Shown piece after piece: positions 1 through 9,308 of a DNA stretch of 64,000 nt. The translations under genes were made by a program, and so were the position numbers. Each line of letters opens with the position of its first letter. Within the stretch, counting starts at the first letter, position 1. The stretch comes from an uncultured Cyclobacteriaceae bacterium (GTDB taxonomy: Bacteria; Bacteroidota; Bacteroidia; Cytophagales; Cyclobacteriaceae). The stretch covers positions 101,687 to 165,686 of the forward strand of contig CAKZRQ010000051.1 of the NCBI GenBank assembly GCA_937146645.1, read 5' to 3'. Below the pieces are notes generated by a model, which saw only the letters and a list, made by a program, of their open reading frames with translations, was not told the DNA's origin and ran no database searches.

Positions 1-1
1 A

Positions 2-52
2 GAGGCCGATCATGATCTGCCAGGGAATAGTCCTTCCATGAGGATTTTCCAT
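2..52 (-). CDS. Possible 5' end of a gene running off the left edge
   Basis: An ATG at 52 on the minus strand opens a reading frame that stays open for 17 codons to the window edge. Its start reads MENPHGRTIPWQIMIGL. An in-frame TGA lies two codons upstream, so this ATG would be the first possible ATG start. It would be transcribed divergently from the cold-shock gene. The fragment is too short to assign to a family, and it could be a chance opening. Confidence 0.35.
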   Translation of the reverse strand, partial: MENPHGRTIPWQIMIGL

Positions 53-95
53 GTCTCACCAAAATAAGTTTTTTCATTTAGGGGAAAAGAAAAGA

Positions 96-103
96 TAATT
101 TTG
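96..103 (+). promoter_or_regulatory. Candidate TAnnTTTG -7 element for the cold-shock gene
   Basis: The octamer TAATTTTG matches the Bacteroidota primary-sigma -7 consensus TAnnTTTG. It sits about 62 bases before the cold-shock ATG, which would leave a long AT-rich 5' leader, as is usual for cold-shock mRNAs. I see no clear TTG-type -33 box at the right distance, so this is tentative. Confidence 0.3.
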
Positions 104-164
104 TTTTAAATAGACAAATATTTACATTTATCGTCAATTTAATTACAATTTATTTTATTTCATT

Positions 165-356
165 ATGTCTACCGGAACAGTAAAATTTTATAACGAAGCG
201 AAAGGCTTCGGATTCATCGTGGACGACGAGTCTCAAAGCGATGTATTTGTTCACGCCACCGGACTAGTTGATCAGATCGGCCAAAACGACAAAGTAACAT
301 ACGACGTCAAAGATGGTAAGAAAGGATTAAACGCCGTCAACGTCAAAAAAGCATAA
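165..356 (+). CDS. Cold-shock protein, CspA family
   Basis: A 63-residue single cold-shock domain (OB fold) that binds single-stranded RNA or DNA and melts RNA structure in the cytoplasm. The RNP1 motif KGFGFI is at residues 13-18 and the RNP2 motif DVFVH at 26-30. The N-terminus MSTGTVKFYN is typical of the family, and the length is close to the usual 63-70 residues. The gene is monocistronic. A long AT-rich leader precedes it and a hairpin terminator follows, shared with the end of the convergent channel gene. Members may be cold-induced or constitutive, and the sequence does not decide which. Confidence 0.96.
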   Translation: MSTGTVKFYNEAKGFGFIVDDESQSDVFVHATGLVDQIGQNDKVTYDVKDGKKGLNAVNVKKA

Positions 357-380
357 AGCAGTTTTGAAGTTTAAGTAAAT

Positions 381-411
381 ACCCTTCAGGTTATTCCTTG
401 GAGGGTTTTTT
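381..411 (+). terminator. Intrinsic terminator of csp, overlapping the 3' end of the mscS gene
   Basis: The arms ACCCTTCAGG and CCTTGGAGGGT pair around a TTATT loop with one bulge and one G-T pair, and a run of T follows at 405-411. The hairpin lies 25 bases after the csp stop. Because the convergent channel gene stops at 391, its last codons and stop lie inside this hairpin. Confidence 0.75.
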
Positions 412-3006
412 ATTGTCTTTTTCTTCAGGTTTGTTCTCCTCTACTTCTTCTGAGCTCCCTTCATTTTCTAAATCCTTTGGAGCTAATATAGCTTCCTTTA
501 CTTCAAGGGCTTCCGCTATATTTTCAAGATTATTTGGAACAGATTTCAGGTACAAATCCCTCTGAGGGAATGGGATTTCGATATTGTTATCCTTAAAGGC
601 TGAGAAAATTGCATTCATGACTTCTGACCGCATTTCTAGCCAGATGTCCATGTTTTCCACCCAGAATAAAAGGCGAAAGTTAACGGAGTTATCCCCGAAT
701 TCCTGCATAAATACTTTTGCAGGTGGATTTTTTAGAACTCGTTCTCTATCAAGGACATCCTCCAGAACCTGATTTACCAGGACCATGTCTGACCCATATC
801 CGACTCCAATAATCAACTCAATTCGTCTCCTTTTATCTGAGAGTGTCCAATTGATCAAGCTTTGAGAAAGCAAATCCCCATTGGGCAGAATTATTTCTGA
901 TCCATCATAAGCTCTTATTTTACTTGCTCTTATACCCACTTCCTGAACCGTACCGAGTAGTTCACCAACTTGAATATTATCTCCAATCTGAACGGGTCTT
1001 TCAAATGCGAGAATTATACCTGAAACCAGATTATTAATGATGGTTTGAAGACCAAATCCAATACCTACAGACAAGGCACCTAATACAATAGTAATCTTAT
1101 CTAGGGGGATTTTCGCTGCTGCCATGGCAATGAATAAGCCGATCATTATAATCCCTAGTCGAATCAAAAGAATGGAGCTTCCAAGCCTTTTATTTCTGGA
1201 GCTTCCTGATTTCTGATCAAAGACAGATGCGAAATAGGCAATGTTGTTAGCAACAAAGGCGGTTGCAATAAGAATGATAAAGAACAAGAGAATAGTGGAG
1301 AACTCATACTCTAGATTTCCGAGCGTTCTTGGCTCTACTAAAAAGGATTGTACCGAATCGAAAATAGGGTTAAAGAATCCCAAATAGTAGGTCACACTGT
1401 AAAACCATAGCGCAGCAGCAAAAACATTTACAACGCTTTCTACCCTTTGCTGAATTTCCTGAAAGTCAAAGAATGAGGTCAGTACATCACTTTCTTTCTT
1501 AGATGCTTCCAGCCAGATGTAGACTAATTTTAGGATTATCTGTACAAAAAGGAATAAGGCGATTCCTCTGTAAAAATTGCTAATTCCTGAAATAACATAA
1601 GTTTTGGCAAGACTTACTCTACCAAAAACATTCAAGCCGAGGGAGAATAAGGAAAAGCAGAGTAGAAATATAGATAAGTACCGAATGACGTTGGAACCAG
1701 AGAATTTATTTTTGGAAGTTTCTCTGAGCATTAGAAAAGCCAATACAATCCCAGCAATTGCAGCGATTAGGTCAAAATAGCGTTCGTCGTAATTTGTTCC
1801 CCACGCTAAACCCATGGTGGGAGATAGAAGATAAAAGGGAAAGAAAACCAACCAAAGAGTGAATACGCGTTTAGGTAATCTGTCTTTGGCGACAAAGCCT
1901 GAAAAGGTCACAAAGACCAATGAAATTAAGGACCCAAACACTATGGTAGGGTTATCAATAAAAGTGAATACAAAGGGTATTACCGCTATGGTACAACTAA
2001 TAAAGAGGTTCTTTTTCAGGAAGCCGATTCGTCCCAATATCTGGTCCGCGAATTCTTTTTGGGTTTCTACCCTTCGAATCGTGATACGCGTGAGAATGTA
2101 TACGAATAGGAGAATCCCAAATGAGATTAGTAGATAAGTCCGGTTAATCGTAAGATATCTGACAAAAACGAATTGATTGGTAGTAAATGACTCGCTGTAC
2201 AGCTCATTGTAAGACTTTTCGCTGGAGTAAGTTTCAGGCTCCCAGAGGTAATTAACCTCTTTGTTCCACGATCTTCTTTGTACACTTCTTTCGCTTTCTC
2301 TGAAGAACTGCCTGAGGTTAAGAAACTGAATACTTAGATCTGCTATTTTGGCTTGGTATGTTGCGATTTCAAGTTCCTGACTTATAAGGGCACTATCCAG
2401 CCTCTTTATTTCTGACTGTATAAGTTTAAGCTCATCATCGATCTCTGGAAGGATCTCCCGGTTTTTTAGGGTTAAGCTCATGATGGAATCCTGACGAATT
2501 TCATCTAGTCTATTTCCGACATCAATTAAATCTTCAAGTCTCTTATTTACTATTTCATCCAGGTTTTCCTGCTCGTTTTGAAAGTAATTCAGAAAGTTTT
2601 CGACACCATTTAGAAATCGATTATTTGCCTCCTCCTGATTGTCCAGAATAACCTTTTCGAGATCCACTGCTGTTTGGCGAAGAGTCGGAATTCTGGAATC
2701 CAGAGTGGTGTAGTCAGGTCTATCCCGTAGAATGAGATTTAACCTTCCCATTTCGATTGAATAGTTTTTGGCTTTAGTGACTATTTGATTTAATAGTAGG
2801 CCAATCTTGGGAATGTTTTTCCTCGCAGTTTCTTCCTCACGAATAAAGAGGCTATCGATGGCCTCATTTGTACCTCTTTCCTGATTCTCGATTTTAGCCG
2901 AATCCACCACTTGAAATGCAGTGGTGTCCGATGACACTTGGGCTTCGGCTCCGAAACCAATTAATAAAGCGAAAAGGAGAAAGGTGATATTCTTTGTAAA
3001 GGACAT
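391..3006 (-). CDS. Large MscS-family mechanosensitive channel
   Basis: An inner-membrane channel of 871 residues that should open under membrane tension and release solutes during hypo-osmotic shock. Residues 1-22 look like a Sec signal. About 45-270 is a Gln/Glu/Arg-rich, mostly helical periplasmic region. Roughly 285-630 holds many hydrophobic segments. The pore helix and MscS core begin near 633, with a Gly/Ala-rich segment containing GALSVGIGFGLQ, followed by ERPVQIGDNI and the beta domain (DGSEIILPNGDLL). The C-terminus from about 825 is a charged Glu/Lys tail. The size and periplasmic part resemble MscK/MscM-type channels more than the small MscS. It ends against csp and has about 230 bases upstream before hsp20, which is divergent. 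Confidence 0.9.
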   Translation of the reverse strand: MSFTKNITFLLFALLIGFGAEAQVSSDTTAFQVVDSAKIENQERGTNEAIDSLFIREEETARKNIPKIGLLLNQIVTKAKNYSIEMGRLNLILRDRPDYTTLDSRIPTLRQTAVDLEKVILDNQEEANNRFLNGVENFLNYFQNEQENLDEIVNKRLEDLIDVGNRLDEIRQDSIMSLTLKNREILPEIDDELKLIQSEIKRLDSALISQELEIATYQAKIADLSIQFLNLRQFFRESERSVQRRSWNKEVNYLWEPETYSSEKSYNELYSESFTTNQFVFVRYLTINRTYLLISFGILLFVYILTRITIRRVETQKEFADQILGRIGFLKKNLFISCTIAVIPFVFTFIDNPTIVFGSLISLVFVTFSGFVAKDRLPKRVFTLWLVFFPFYLLSPTMGLAWGTNYDERYFDLIAAIAGIVLAFLMLRETSKNKFSGSNVIRYLSIFLLCFSLFSLGLNVFGRVSLAKTYVISGISNFYRGIALFLFVQIILKLVYIWLEASKKESDVLTSFFDFQEIQQRVESVVNVFAAALWFYSVTYYLGFFNPIFDSVQSFLVEPRTLGNLEYEFSTILLFFIILIATAFVANNIAYFASVFDQKSGSSRNKRLGSSILLIRLGIIMIGLFIAMAAAKIPLDKITIVLGALSVGIGFGLQTIINNLVSGIILAFERPVQIGDNIQVGELLGTVQEVGIRASKIRAYDGSEIILPNGDLLSQSLINWTLSDKRRRIELIIGVGYGSDMVLVNQVLEDVLDRERVLKNPPAKVFMQEFGDNSVNFRLLFWVENMDIWLEMRSEVMNAIFSAFKDNNIEIPFPQRDLYLKSVPNNLENIAEALEVKEAILAPKDLENEGSSEEVEENKPEEKDNKKPSKE

Positions 3007-3237
3007 TGCCTAGGCGAACTTTTGATTTAAGATGCTATCAATCTTTTTATAATGCAAATGGCTAGCAGGAGACTGTGATTTTCTGAAAGAGGTGTCATTC
3101 GATTCTTATATAAAATCAGCCAAAATGACCGATATTTTAAGTGATCTGAAAGGAATTAAGACAAAATGGCTTAAAAACTCAATTGGAACAGATTTTACTT
3201 ATAGGTGCTCGTGTTCAATCATAAAAATATTCAAACC

Positions 3238-3666
3238 ATGAAACTTGTAAGATATAATCATTTACACAGTCCAAAGACTGATACATTTTCTAACATGATC
3301 GATCAGTTTTTCAACGATTCTTTTCCAGCTGGCGAAAGACATTTCAATCCAGCAGTAGATATTTCTGAAGACGAGAAATCTTACGAAATAGACCTTTCTG
3401 TCCCAGGAGCAAAAAAAGAGGATTTCAAAGTAGACCTAACGGATGGAACTTTGAAGATCTCTGGTGAGAGAAGGAAAGAAGAAAAAACTGAAGGAAAGAA
3501 TTTCCACAGGGTTCAAAGTCAGTACGGGAAATTTGAGAAGAGTTTTCATCTTCCGGATGACGCCACCTCGCAAGGAATCGAGGCGAGCTATGTCGATGGA
3601 ATTCTGAAGATTCGAATCCTTAAAGAGGAAAAGAAGATTGAGAAATCAGTAATTGAAGTAAAATAA
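3238..3666 (+). CDS. Small heat-shock protein, Hsp20/alpha-crystallin family
   Basis: An ATP-independent cytoplasmic holdase of 142 residues. I chose the ATG at 3238 (MKLVRYNH) over a GTG at 3205 because the 11 extra residues do not look conserved. The alpha-crystallin domain spans about residues 40-135. It starts with NPAVDISEDEKSYEI, carries the VPGAKKEDF and LKISGER strands, and ends with the AS-YVDGILKI signature, a variant of the A-x-x-x-n-GVL motif. The last residues, VIEVK, provide an I-x-V-type oligomerisation motif. A strong terminator follows, so it is probably transcribed alone. Heat induction is likely from the family, but I could not identify an operator. Confidence 0.95.
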   Translation: MKLVRYNHLHSPKTDTFSNMIDQFFNDSFPAGERHFNPAVDISEDEKSYEIDLSVPGAKKEDFKVDLTDGTLKISGERRKEEKTEGKNFHRVQSQYGKFEKSFHLPDDATSQGIEASYVDGILKIRILKEEKKIEKSVIEVK

Positions 3667-3671
3667 TTCGA

Positions 3672-3701
3672 AGAGTGGGGCAACCCACTCTTTTCTTTTT
3701 T
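3672..3701 (+). terminator. Intrinsic terminator of hsp20
   Basis: A perfect 8-bp stem, AGAGTGGG with CCCACTCT, closes a GCAA loop and is followed by a T-rich stretch broken by a single C. It begins six bases after the hsp20 stop codon. Confidence 0.9.
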
Positions 3702-3833
3702 GTTAAATTCAAGTGGGCTGTAAAGGCGGTTAATTGATGTTAATTTGGGTGATTCTCTAATTCATCCAGAACATTAATTCAGACGAATCGCTTTAATATG
3801 CGTTGTTAATGGACAATTAAAAATTTGAATTCT

Positions 3834-5333
3834 ATGAATAAGAGACAATTCTTCTTTGGGATGATTTTAGCCTCCGTAATGGGAGGTTTGGTTGTGTTGG
3901 CCGGACTCAGGTTTTTTGTTCAACCAGATGCTGGGCAAACCTTTGACGAAAAGCAACAGGCAAGCTTTGTCAACTTATTATCCGATAAGGATTTTACCAT
4001 ACCCGATGGAATAAATTTCGTGGCTTCTGCGGAGGTGGTAACCCCAGCTGTGGTCTATGTGAATAGTAAAGTGAATTATCAGAGAAGGGGTAACCGAAGT
4101 GAACTCGAGGAGTTATTTGGATTTCCTCCAAGAGAGTTTAATCAGGAAGAAGGAATGCCACCGCAGGGCATTAGTTCAGGATCTGGAGTAATCATTTCCT
4201 CTGATGGATACATAGTTACAAATAATCATGTGGTAGAAGGGGCTAATGAGGTTAGTATTTCCATGGAAAATAATAAGCGCTATCAAGCCAAGATTATTGG
4301 AACTGATCCTACCACGGATCTGGCCTTACTTAAAATTGAAGATGAGGGATTACCATTTGTAAGATTTGGTGATTCAGATGATACGCAGATTGGAGAGTGG
4401 GTTCTAGCGGTAGGTAATCCTTTTAACTTAAATTCTACTGTTACTGCGGGAATTATTTCTGCTAAGGCAAGAAATATTGGAATCCTCAGAGGGGTAGAGA
4501 ATGACTTACAAATTGAATCCTTTTTACAAACTGATGCAGTTGTTAATCCTGGTAATTCAGGCGGTGCACTAGTCAATCTCGCTGGAGAACTAGTTGGAAT
4601 TAACACGGCTATCGCGACGAGAACAGGGACATTCAGTGGATATTCATTTGCTGTACCGAGTACTCTGGTAAAAAAGGTAATGGATGATCTAATGGAATAT
4701 GGAACCGTTCAAAGAGGACTTTTAGGAGTCAGAATAAATAATGTAAGTCCTGAACTTCAGGAAGCTCTGGATCTCAATTTATCGGTAGATCAAGGAGTTT
4801 ATGTTGCCGGTGTGAACGAAGGAAGTGGAGGAGCTGAAGCTGGATTGAAGGAAGGCGATGTGATTGTAGGAGTAGATGGTAGAGAAACTAATAATGTGGC
4901 TACTCTTCAGGAGATGGTGGCCCGTAAAAGACCGGGTGATCAAGTGGAAGTAGATTTCATCAGAGATGGAGAAAAAATGTCGGCTAAAGCGACTTTGAAG
5001 AATTTCGATGGAGATACCAAGATCGTAATCAAAGAGCAGCCTAAGGTTATGGAGTTTGCTGGGGTGACCTTCGGAGATCTTGATGAGGACCTCATGGAAG
5101 CGCTTGATCTGGATGGTGGTGCTATGATTGATTCGGTTACGAATCCTGAGTGGAGAAAATCAGGTGCTCGAGTAGGCTTTGTCATCACTTCCTTAATTAG
5201 CGAAAGTGGAAGAGTAAGAATTACTTCACCTGAGCAATTAATCGAAGAATTGGCGGACTTGGAAGGTGAGGAGATAGTTGTCTTGGGGACGTTCCCTGAT
5301 GGTACAGAATATTACTTTGAGGTAACTCCTTAA
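3834..5333 (+). CDS. Do/HtrA-type periplasmic serine protease with two PDZ domains
   Basis: An envelope quality-control protease and chaperone of 499 residues. The ATG at 3834 is preferred over a TTG three codons earlier. Residues 7-28 form a signal anchor. The trypsin-like domain carries the triad His132 (in TNNHVVEG), Asp162 (in TTDLALLKI) and Ser242 (in NPGNSGGAL). PDZ1 spans about 290-375, with the GLKEGDVIVGVDG loop, and a more divergent PDZ2 spans about 395-490. This is the usual DegP/DegQ layout and length for Bacteroidota. It sits between hsp20 and a secreted hydrolase, with terminators on both sides, so it is a single-gene unit. Grouping with hsp20 fits a protein-stress role. Confidence 0.95.
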   Translation: MNKRQFFFGMILASVMGGLVVLAGLRFFVQPDAGQTFDEKQQASFVNLLSDKDFTIPDGINFVASAEVVTPAVVYVNSKVNYQRRGNRSELEELFGFPPREFNQEEGMPPQGISSGSGVIISSDGYIVTNNHVVEGANEVSISMENNKRYQAKIIGTDPTTDLALLKIEDEGLPFVRFGDSDDTQIGEWVLAVGNPFNLNSTVTAGIISAKARNIGILRGVENDLQIESFLQTDAVVNPGNSGGALVNLAGELVGINTAIATRTGTFSGYSFAVPSTLVKKVMDDLMEYGTVQRGLLGVRINNVSPELQEALDLNLSVDQGVYVAGVNEGSGGAEAGLKEGDVIVGVDGRETNNVATLQEMVARKRPGDQVEVDFIRDGEKMSAKATLKNFDGDTKIVIKEQPKVMEFAGVTFGDLDEDLMEALDLDGGAMIDSVTNPEWRKSGARVGFVITSLISESGRVRITSPEQLIEELADLEGEEIVVLGTFPDGTEYYFEVTP

Positions 5334-5354
5334 AAAAAGATTATTATTTAAATG

Positions 5355-5381
5355 AAGCCGGCAGAAATGTCGGCTTTTTTT
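5355..5381 (+). terminator. Intrinsic terminator of the HtrA gene
   Basis: The arms AAGCCG and CGGCTT surround a 10-base loop and are followed by seven T. It lies 22 bases after the stop codon. Confidence 0.85.
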
Positions 5382-5426
5382 GTGCATTGAATAATTCTTA
5401 CTTTCAATTATTCCATTTACATACTC

Positions 5427-6665
5427 ATGAAAACCCTTACCTCAATTCTCAGCCTTTCGGTATTTCTAAGCTTTGCCTCTCAGGCACAAATAATTCAAGA
5501 TAGAGTACAGAAACTCGATGCCATGCTTGAAGAAGCAATTGCAGAGCAACAAGTCCCAGGATTGGTTGCTATGGTGATGAAAGATGGAGAAGTGGTATAC
5601 CATGAAGCTAAAGGTTTTTCCGATGTGGAATCTGGAATTGAGATGAGTAAAAATTCCATTTTCAGAATTGCTTCTCAGACTAAGGCCATTACTTCTACGG
5701 CTGTAATGATTCTTTGGGAAGAAGGTCACTTCAGACTTGATGACCCAATTTCAAAGTATATTCCAGAATTTGAGAATCCCACAATTTTAAAGGACTTCAA
5801 TGAGGCGGATAGTTCTTACACATCGGTTGAGGCCGAAAATCAGATTACAATTAGACATTTACTTACCCATACTTCTGGGCTAGGTTATGGGGTTATTGAT
5901 GGGGATTCCAGAATGAGGAAGATTTATCAAAAAGCTGGTGTAGTGGATCTTTTTACCACTGAGAATGTAACGATCAAGGAAAGTGTAATGCGTTTGGCAG
6001 AGCTTCCTCTCCACCATGAACCAGGAGCTCGATTTACTTACAGTGAAGGCCTTGATGTTTTGGGTTATTTCATAGAAGTAGTCTCAGGAATGCCCTTTGA
6101 TCAGTTCTTACAAGAAAGGATTTTTGATCCCCTAGGCATGGATGATACTCGATTCTACTTGGATCAATCACAAGGGGATCGATTGGTATCTGTACATACA
6201 TATCAAGAGGGAGAATGGGAGGCTTTTCCGGTAACTTTTTACGATCCGGATTATCCAAAAACTGGAGCGAAGGCCTTTTTCTCTGGGGGCGCTGGACTTT
6301 CAAGCACCACTGCAGATTATGCGAAGTTTCTTCAGATGTATCTAAATGATGGAGTGCTGAACGATGCACGAATTCTGAGTCCCACGACTATTGAAACTAT
6401 TATGTCAAATCAAGTTGGCGATTTCCTAGGTGATGGAGGTAAAGATTACGGATTGGTATTCGGTCTTGTGGACCAGAAAGGAGTAGCACTTGGCGGCATT
6501 GGAGGGCTTGGAACTTTCGATTGGGGCGGTTATTTCAATACTCAATATTTTGCCGACCCGAATGAGAACTTAATTGGTTTGATTTTTAAGCAAACCAGCG
6601 AGTCTGGTAATGGCGACCAGACCGGGTGGAAATTTCGTCAGATGGTGTTTGCTCTTGTAGAATAG
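5427..6665 (+). CDS. Secreted serine hydrolase, class C beta-lactamase/EstB fold
   Basis: A 412-residue exported enzyme of the beta-lactamase/penicillin-binding-protein-like family (PF00144), usually an esterase or D-aminopeptidase rather than a true beta-lactamase. Residues 1-20 are a Sec signal. The nucleophile motif S-x-x-K is SQTK at 83-86, in FRIASQTKAI. The second motif appears as TYSEGLDVLGYFIE, where EstB-like enzymes have Tyr-Ser. The C-terminal part has a Gly-rich GGIGGLGTFDWGG stretch in place of the classical K-T-G. It is one of three such enzymes here (also at 21.7 and 45.6 kb). The substrate cannot be read from sequence. It converges on a TPR lipoprotein gene with three bases between stops. 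Confidence 0.88.
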   Translation: MKTLTSILSLSVFLSFASQAQIIQDRVQKLDAMLEEAIAEQQVPGLVAMVMKDGEVVYHEAKGFSDVESGIEMSKNSIFRIASQTKAITSTAVMILWEEGHFRLDDPISKYIPEFENPTILKDFNEADSSYTSVEAENQITIRHLLTHTSGLGYGVIDGDSRMRKIYQKAGVVDLFTTENVTIKESVMRLAELPLHHEPGARFTYSEGLDVLGYFIEVVSGMPFDQFLQERIFDPLGMDDTRFYLDQSQGDRLVSVHTYQEGEWEAFPVTFYDPDYPKTGAKAFFSGGAGLSSTTADYAKFLQMYLNDGVLNDARILSPTTIETIMSNQVGDFLGDGGKDYGLVFGLVDQKGVALGGIGGLGTFDWGGYFNTQYFADPNENLIGLIFKQTSESGNGDQTGWKFRQMVFALVE

Positions 6666-6668
6666 GAA

Positions 6669-7616
6669 TTAATCATTTGCTTCGAAATACTCCATCAAAT
6701 CGCTCTCTGCGGCGAGATAGCCAAAAGAAGTATAAGAAGATCCATCCATCATTTTCCACATTAATTCCTTTGCTCTGGCTGTATCTCCATTGTATAAAAA
6801 CCAATTCGCGACTCCATAGCGAACCGCATCATTCGAAGGATTAGCCGGGCCTTCCTGAAGCAGAGAATCTACAGGTAACCAACCCTTATAAAGCTCACAT
6901 AAATCAGCATAGCTTTGGTTTTCTATCACAGTGCTATCAACATTAATGGGAGCTAACATCAGGTCAGCTTTTTCTGGGTCCTTTAACCTCTGCTGAATCA
7001 TATAGAGCCAATGAGTGCTGGATACGATATTGTCATATCTGGAACCACTTTCCCTGCACTTGAGATAGGATTCATAGGCCTTTTCATAATCATGTGTCAG
7101 ATAGTAGGCCAAGCCCAAATGATAGTAGATATTTCCATGAAGAGTACTCACTGGAATATTCAGGGCATTGGGCATGCCGTCAGGCTCGATTTCATTTTCT
7201 GTTCCCTGAATCAACTCGGCAGCTTTTTCAAGGTCAGCAATGGCCTTGTCAAACTCCCTTAGACTAATGAATCTATGCCCTCTGTGTCTGTAAAGTTTTG
7301 GTTCGCTAGGAAAGGATTCTATCCCCTCGGAATAAATATCAATCGCATCCTCATATCTTCCTAGATAAGCCGTTCGCCTCCCATACCAAATGATCTTTAC
7401 AAGATCATTTGGATCGCCTTCAAAGTTAGCCTTAGCCTCTTCATATTGCTCCAAAAGCCTTGCCGAAGGTTCTGAAAGCTCAAAGGTCTTACCTAAAGGA
7501 GTTATATAGCTCCCTTTGGCGATGATTACCTGGTCAGTTTTTTCTACAGCCTCATTACTTTGGCTACAAGAAAAAATCAAAATCGATAAAAATAAAAGAG
7601 GAATGATTCGATTCAT
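6669..7616 (-). CDS. TPR-repeat lipoprotein
   Basis: A 315-residue lipoprotein. The signal has a lipobox ending at Cys17 (LIFSC). Several helix-turn-helix tetratricopeptide units are visible. One spans about residues 85-140, where YEDAIDIYSEGIESFPSEPKLYRHRGHRFI is followed by FDKAIADLEKAAELI. A second lies around YHLGLAYYLTHDYEKAYESYLKC, near 170-195. TPR proteins scaffold protein contacts, and no catalytic residues are evident. The gene lies 46 bases downstream of nothing on its own strand and starts 47 bases from the end of the SulP transporter gene, so it may share that upstream region. Function is otherwise unknown. Confidence 0.85.
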   Translation of the reverse strand: MNRIIPLLFLSILIFSCSQSNEAVEKTDQVIIAKGSYITPLGKTFELSEPSARLLEQYEEAKANFEGDPNDLVKIIWYGRRTAYLGRYEDAIDIYSEGIESFPSEPKLYRHRGHRFISLREFDKAIADLEKAAELIQGTENEIEPDGMPNALNIPVSTLHGNIYYHLGLAYYLTHDYEKAYESYLKCRESGSRYDNIVSSTHWLYMIQQRLKDPEKADLMLAPINVDSTVIENQSYADLCELYKGWLPVDSLLQEGPANPSNDAVRYGVANWFLYNGDTARAKELMWKMMDGSSYTSFGYLAAESDLMEYFEAND

Positions 7617-7662
7617 TTTAGTGGAGGATTGATTCCCCTAAATATAGAATCTTCCTATGGAA

Positions 7663-9192
7663 TTAGATTTCGTCTACCACCAACTTGTAATTCGGGTCCT
7701 CCATCACATTTACATCCACAAGTTTATCTGCATTGGAAATTAGCTTTTGACAATCTGGACTCAGGTGCTTTAGATGAAGGGTTTTTCCAACTTTCTGATA
7801 TCGATCGGTGAGTTTATTTAATGCCTCAATAGCTGACATATCGACCACCCGGCTTTCAGCAAAATCAATAATTACCTCATTCGGATCATTTTGAACGTCG
7901 AACTTTTCCGAGAAAGCAGAAACTGAACCGAAGAATAATGGGCCATACATTTCATAGTGCTTGACGCCATTTTCATCGATATGCTTCCTTGCACGAATTC
8001 GCTTAGCGTTATCCCAAGCAAATACAAGAGCGGCTAAAATCACTCCAATCAACACAGCAAGCGCAAGGTTATGGAGCACTGCTGTGACTAAAGTAACTAG
8101 CACCATCAGAAAGACGTCAGACTTTGGCATTCTATTGAAAGTCCTTAAGCTAGCCCATTCGAAAGTACCAATTGATACCATTATCATTAGTCCGGTGAGT
8201 GCTGCCATCGGTACCTGCTCAATTAAGCTGCTACCAAACATGATAAATACTAAGAGCATCACAGAAGCAACAATTCCAGATAGTCTCGCTCTGGCTCCTG
8301 AGGAGATATTGATCAAACTCTGACCGATCATCGCGCATCCTCCCATACCCGAGAATACACCGGAAAGCATGTTTGCGACACCCTGAGCTACGGCTTCTTT
8401 ATTTCCCCGACCGCGGGTTTCGGTGATCTCATCAATGATATTCAATGTCAAAAGACTCTCAATTAATCCTACTCCGGCTACGATAGCTGCGTAGGGGAAA
8501 ATGATCTGTAGCGTCTCAAAAGTGAAAGGAACCGCGGGGATGTGAAAAGGAGGGAAGCCACCTTGGATACTGGCCATATCACCAACGGTTTTGGTGTCTA
8601 GCCCTAGAAGTTTTACTACGGCAAAAATTACCAGAATAGCAGTTAATGAAGAGGGGACTACTTTGGTGAGCTTTGGTAATCCCCAAATGATCAGCATAGT
8701 GAGAAAGACTAAACCCAACAGGATATAAAGCGTGCTTCCGGTCAGCCAGTCCCCAGCAGCGTTCTTGAACTGATCCAATTGGGACATAAAAATGATGATC
8801 GCCAACCCATTCACGAAGCCAAAAATCACTGGATGTGGGACTAATCTCATGAGTTTACCTAGTCGCAAAGCTCCTGCAGTGACCTGTAGAATTCCGGCTA
8901 AAACCACGGCAGCGAAAACATACTCAACGCCATAATCGGCTGCGAGGGAAACGATCACCACGGCCACAGCGCCTGTAGCTCCAGAAATCATACCCGGGCG
9001 ACCACCAAGAATGGAGGTGACCAAGCCCATCATAAATGCAGCATAAAGGCCTGTAAGTGGGGATAAGCCCGCAATGAACGCGAATGCTACCGCTTCTGGA
9101 ATCAGAGCCATGGCCACTGTTAAGCCGGAGAGCACCTCAGTTTTGTAATCAACCTTCTGGCTGAAATCGAAAAGATTCAGATACTTTTTCAT
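7663..9192 (-). CDS. SulP-family anion transporter with STAS domain
   Basis: An inner-membrane transporter of 509 residues in the SLC26/SulP family, which moves sulfate, bicarbonate or other anions. I chose the ATG at 9192 (MKKYLNLFDF) because the 13 earlier residues lack family features. The N-terminal SulP signature is clear (DYKTEVLSGLTVAMALIPEA, then GLSPLTGLYAAF), and about 10-12 hydrophobic segments follow up to residue 400. The Gly-rich GMGGCAMIGQSLIN loop is typical of the bicarbonate/sulfate branch. A STAS domain covers about 430-505, with VVDMSAIEALNKL. Sulfate uptake would suit a sulfatase-rich genome, but the substrate cannot be told. It lies downstream of the deoxysugar trio, 116 bases after the dehydratase stop. 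Confidence 0.93.
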   Translation of the reverse strand: MKKYLNLFDFSQKVDYKTEVLSGLTVAMALIPEAVAFAFIAGLSPLTGLYAAFMMGLVTSILGGRPGMISGATGAVAVVIVSLAADYGVEYVFAAVVLAGILQVTAGALRLGKLMRLVPHPVIFGFVNGLAIIIFMSQLDQFKNAAGDWLTGSTLYILLGLVFLTMLIIWGLPKLTKVVPSSLTAILVIFAVVKLLGLDTKTVGDMASIQGGFPPFHIPAVPFTFETLQIIFPYAAIVAGVGLIESLLTLNIIDEITETRGRGNKEAVAQGVANMLSGVFSGMGGCAMIGQSLINISSGARARLSGIVASVMLLVFIMFGSSLIEQVPMAALTGLMIMVSIGTFEWASLRTFNRMPKSDVFLMVLVTLVTAVLHNLALAVLIGVILAALVFAWDNAKRIRARKHIDENGVKHYEMYGPLFFGSVSAFSEKFDVQNDPNEVIIDFAESRVVDMSAIEALNKLTDRYQKVGKTLHLKHLSPDCQKLISNADKLVDVNVMEDPNYKLVVDEI

Positions 9193-9308
9193 AGGTATAG
9201 GTTTGAGCAATCCAACAAAATTTGGATTCACTCCAATAGGTTTGGCAAAATGAAGCCGCGAAGTTACGAATTTTGGTTTACACCAAATTTTATTCTGGAA
9301 ACCTTCCC

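Noticed and set aside
3205..3237. GTG-started extension of Hsp20
   Set aside because: The ATG at 3238 gives the normal family N-terminus.
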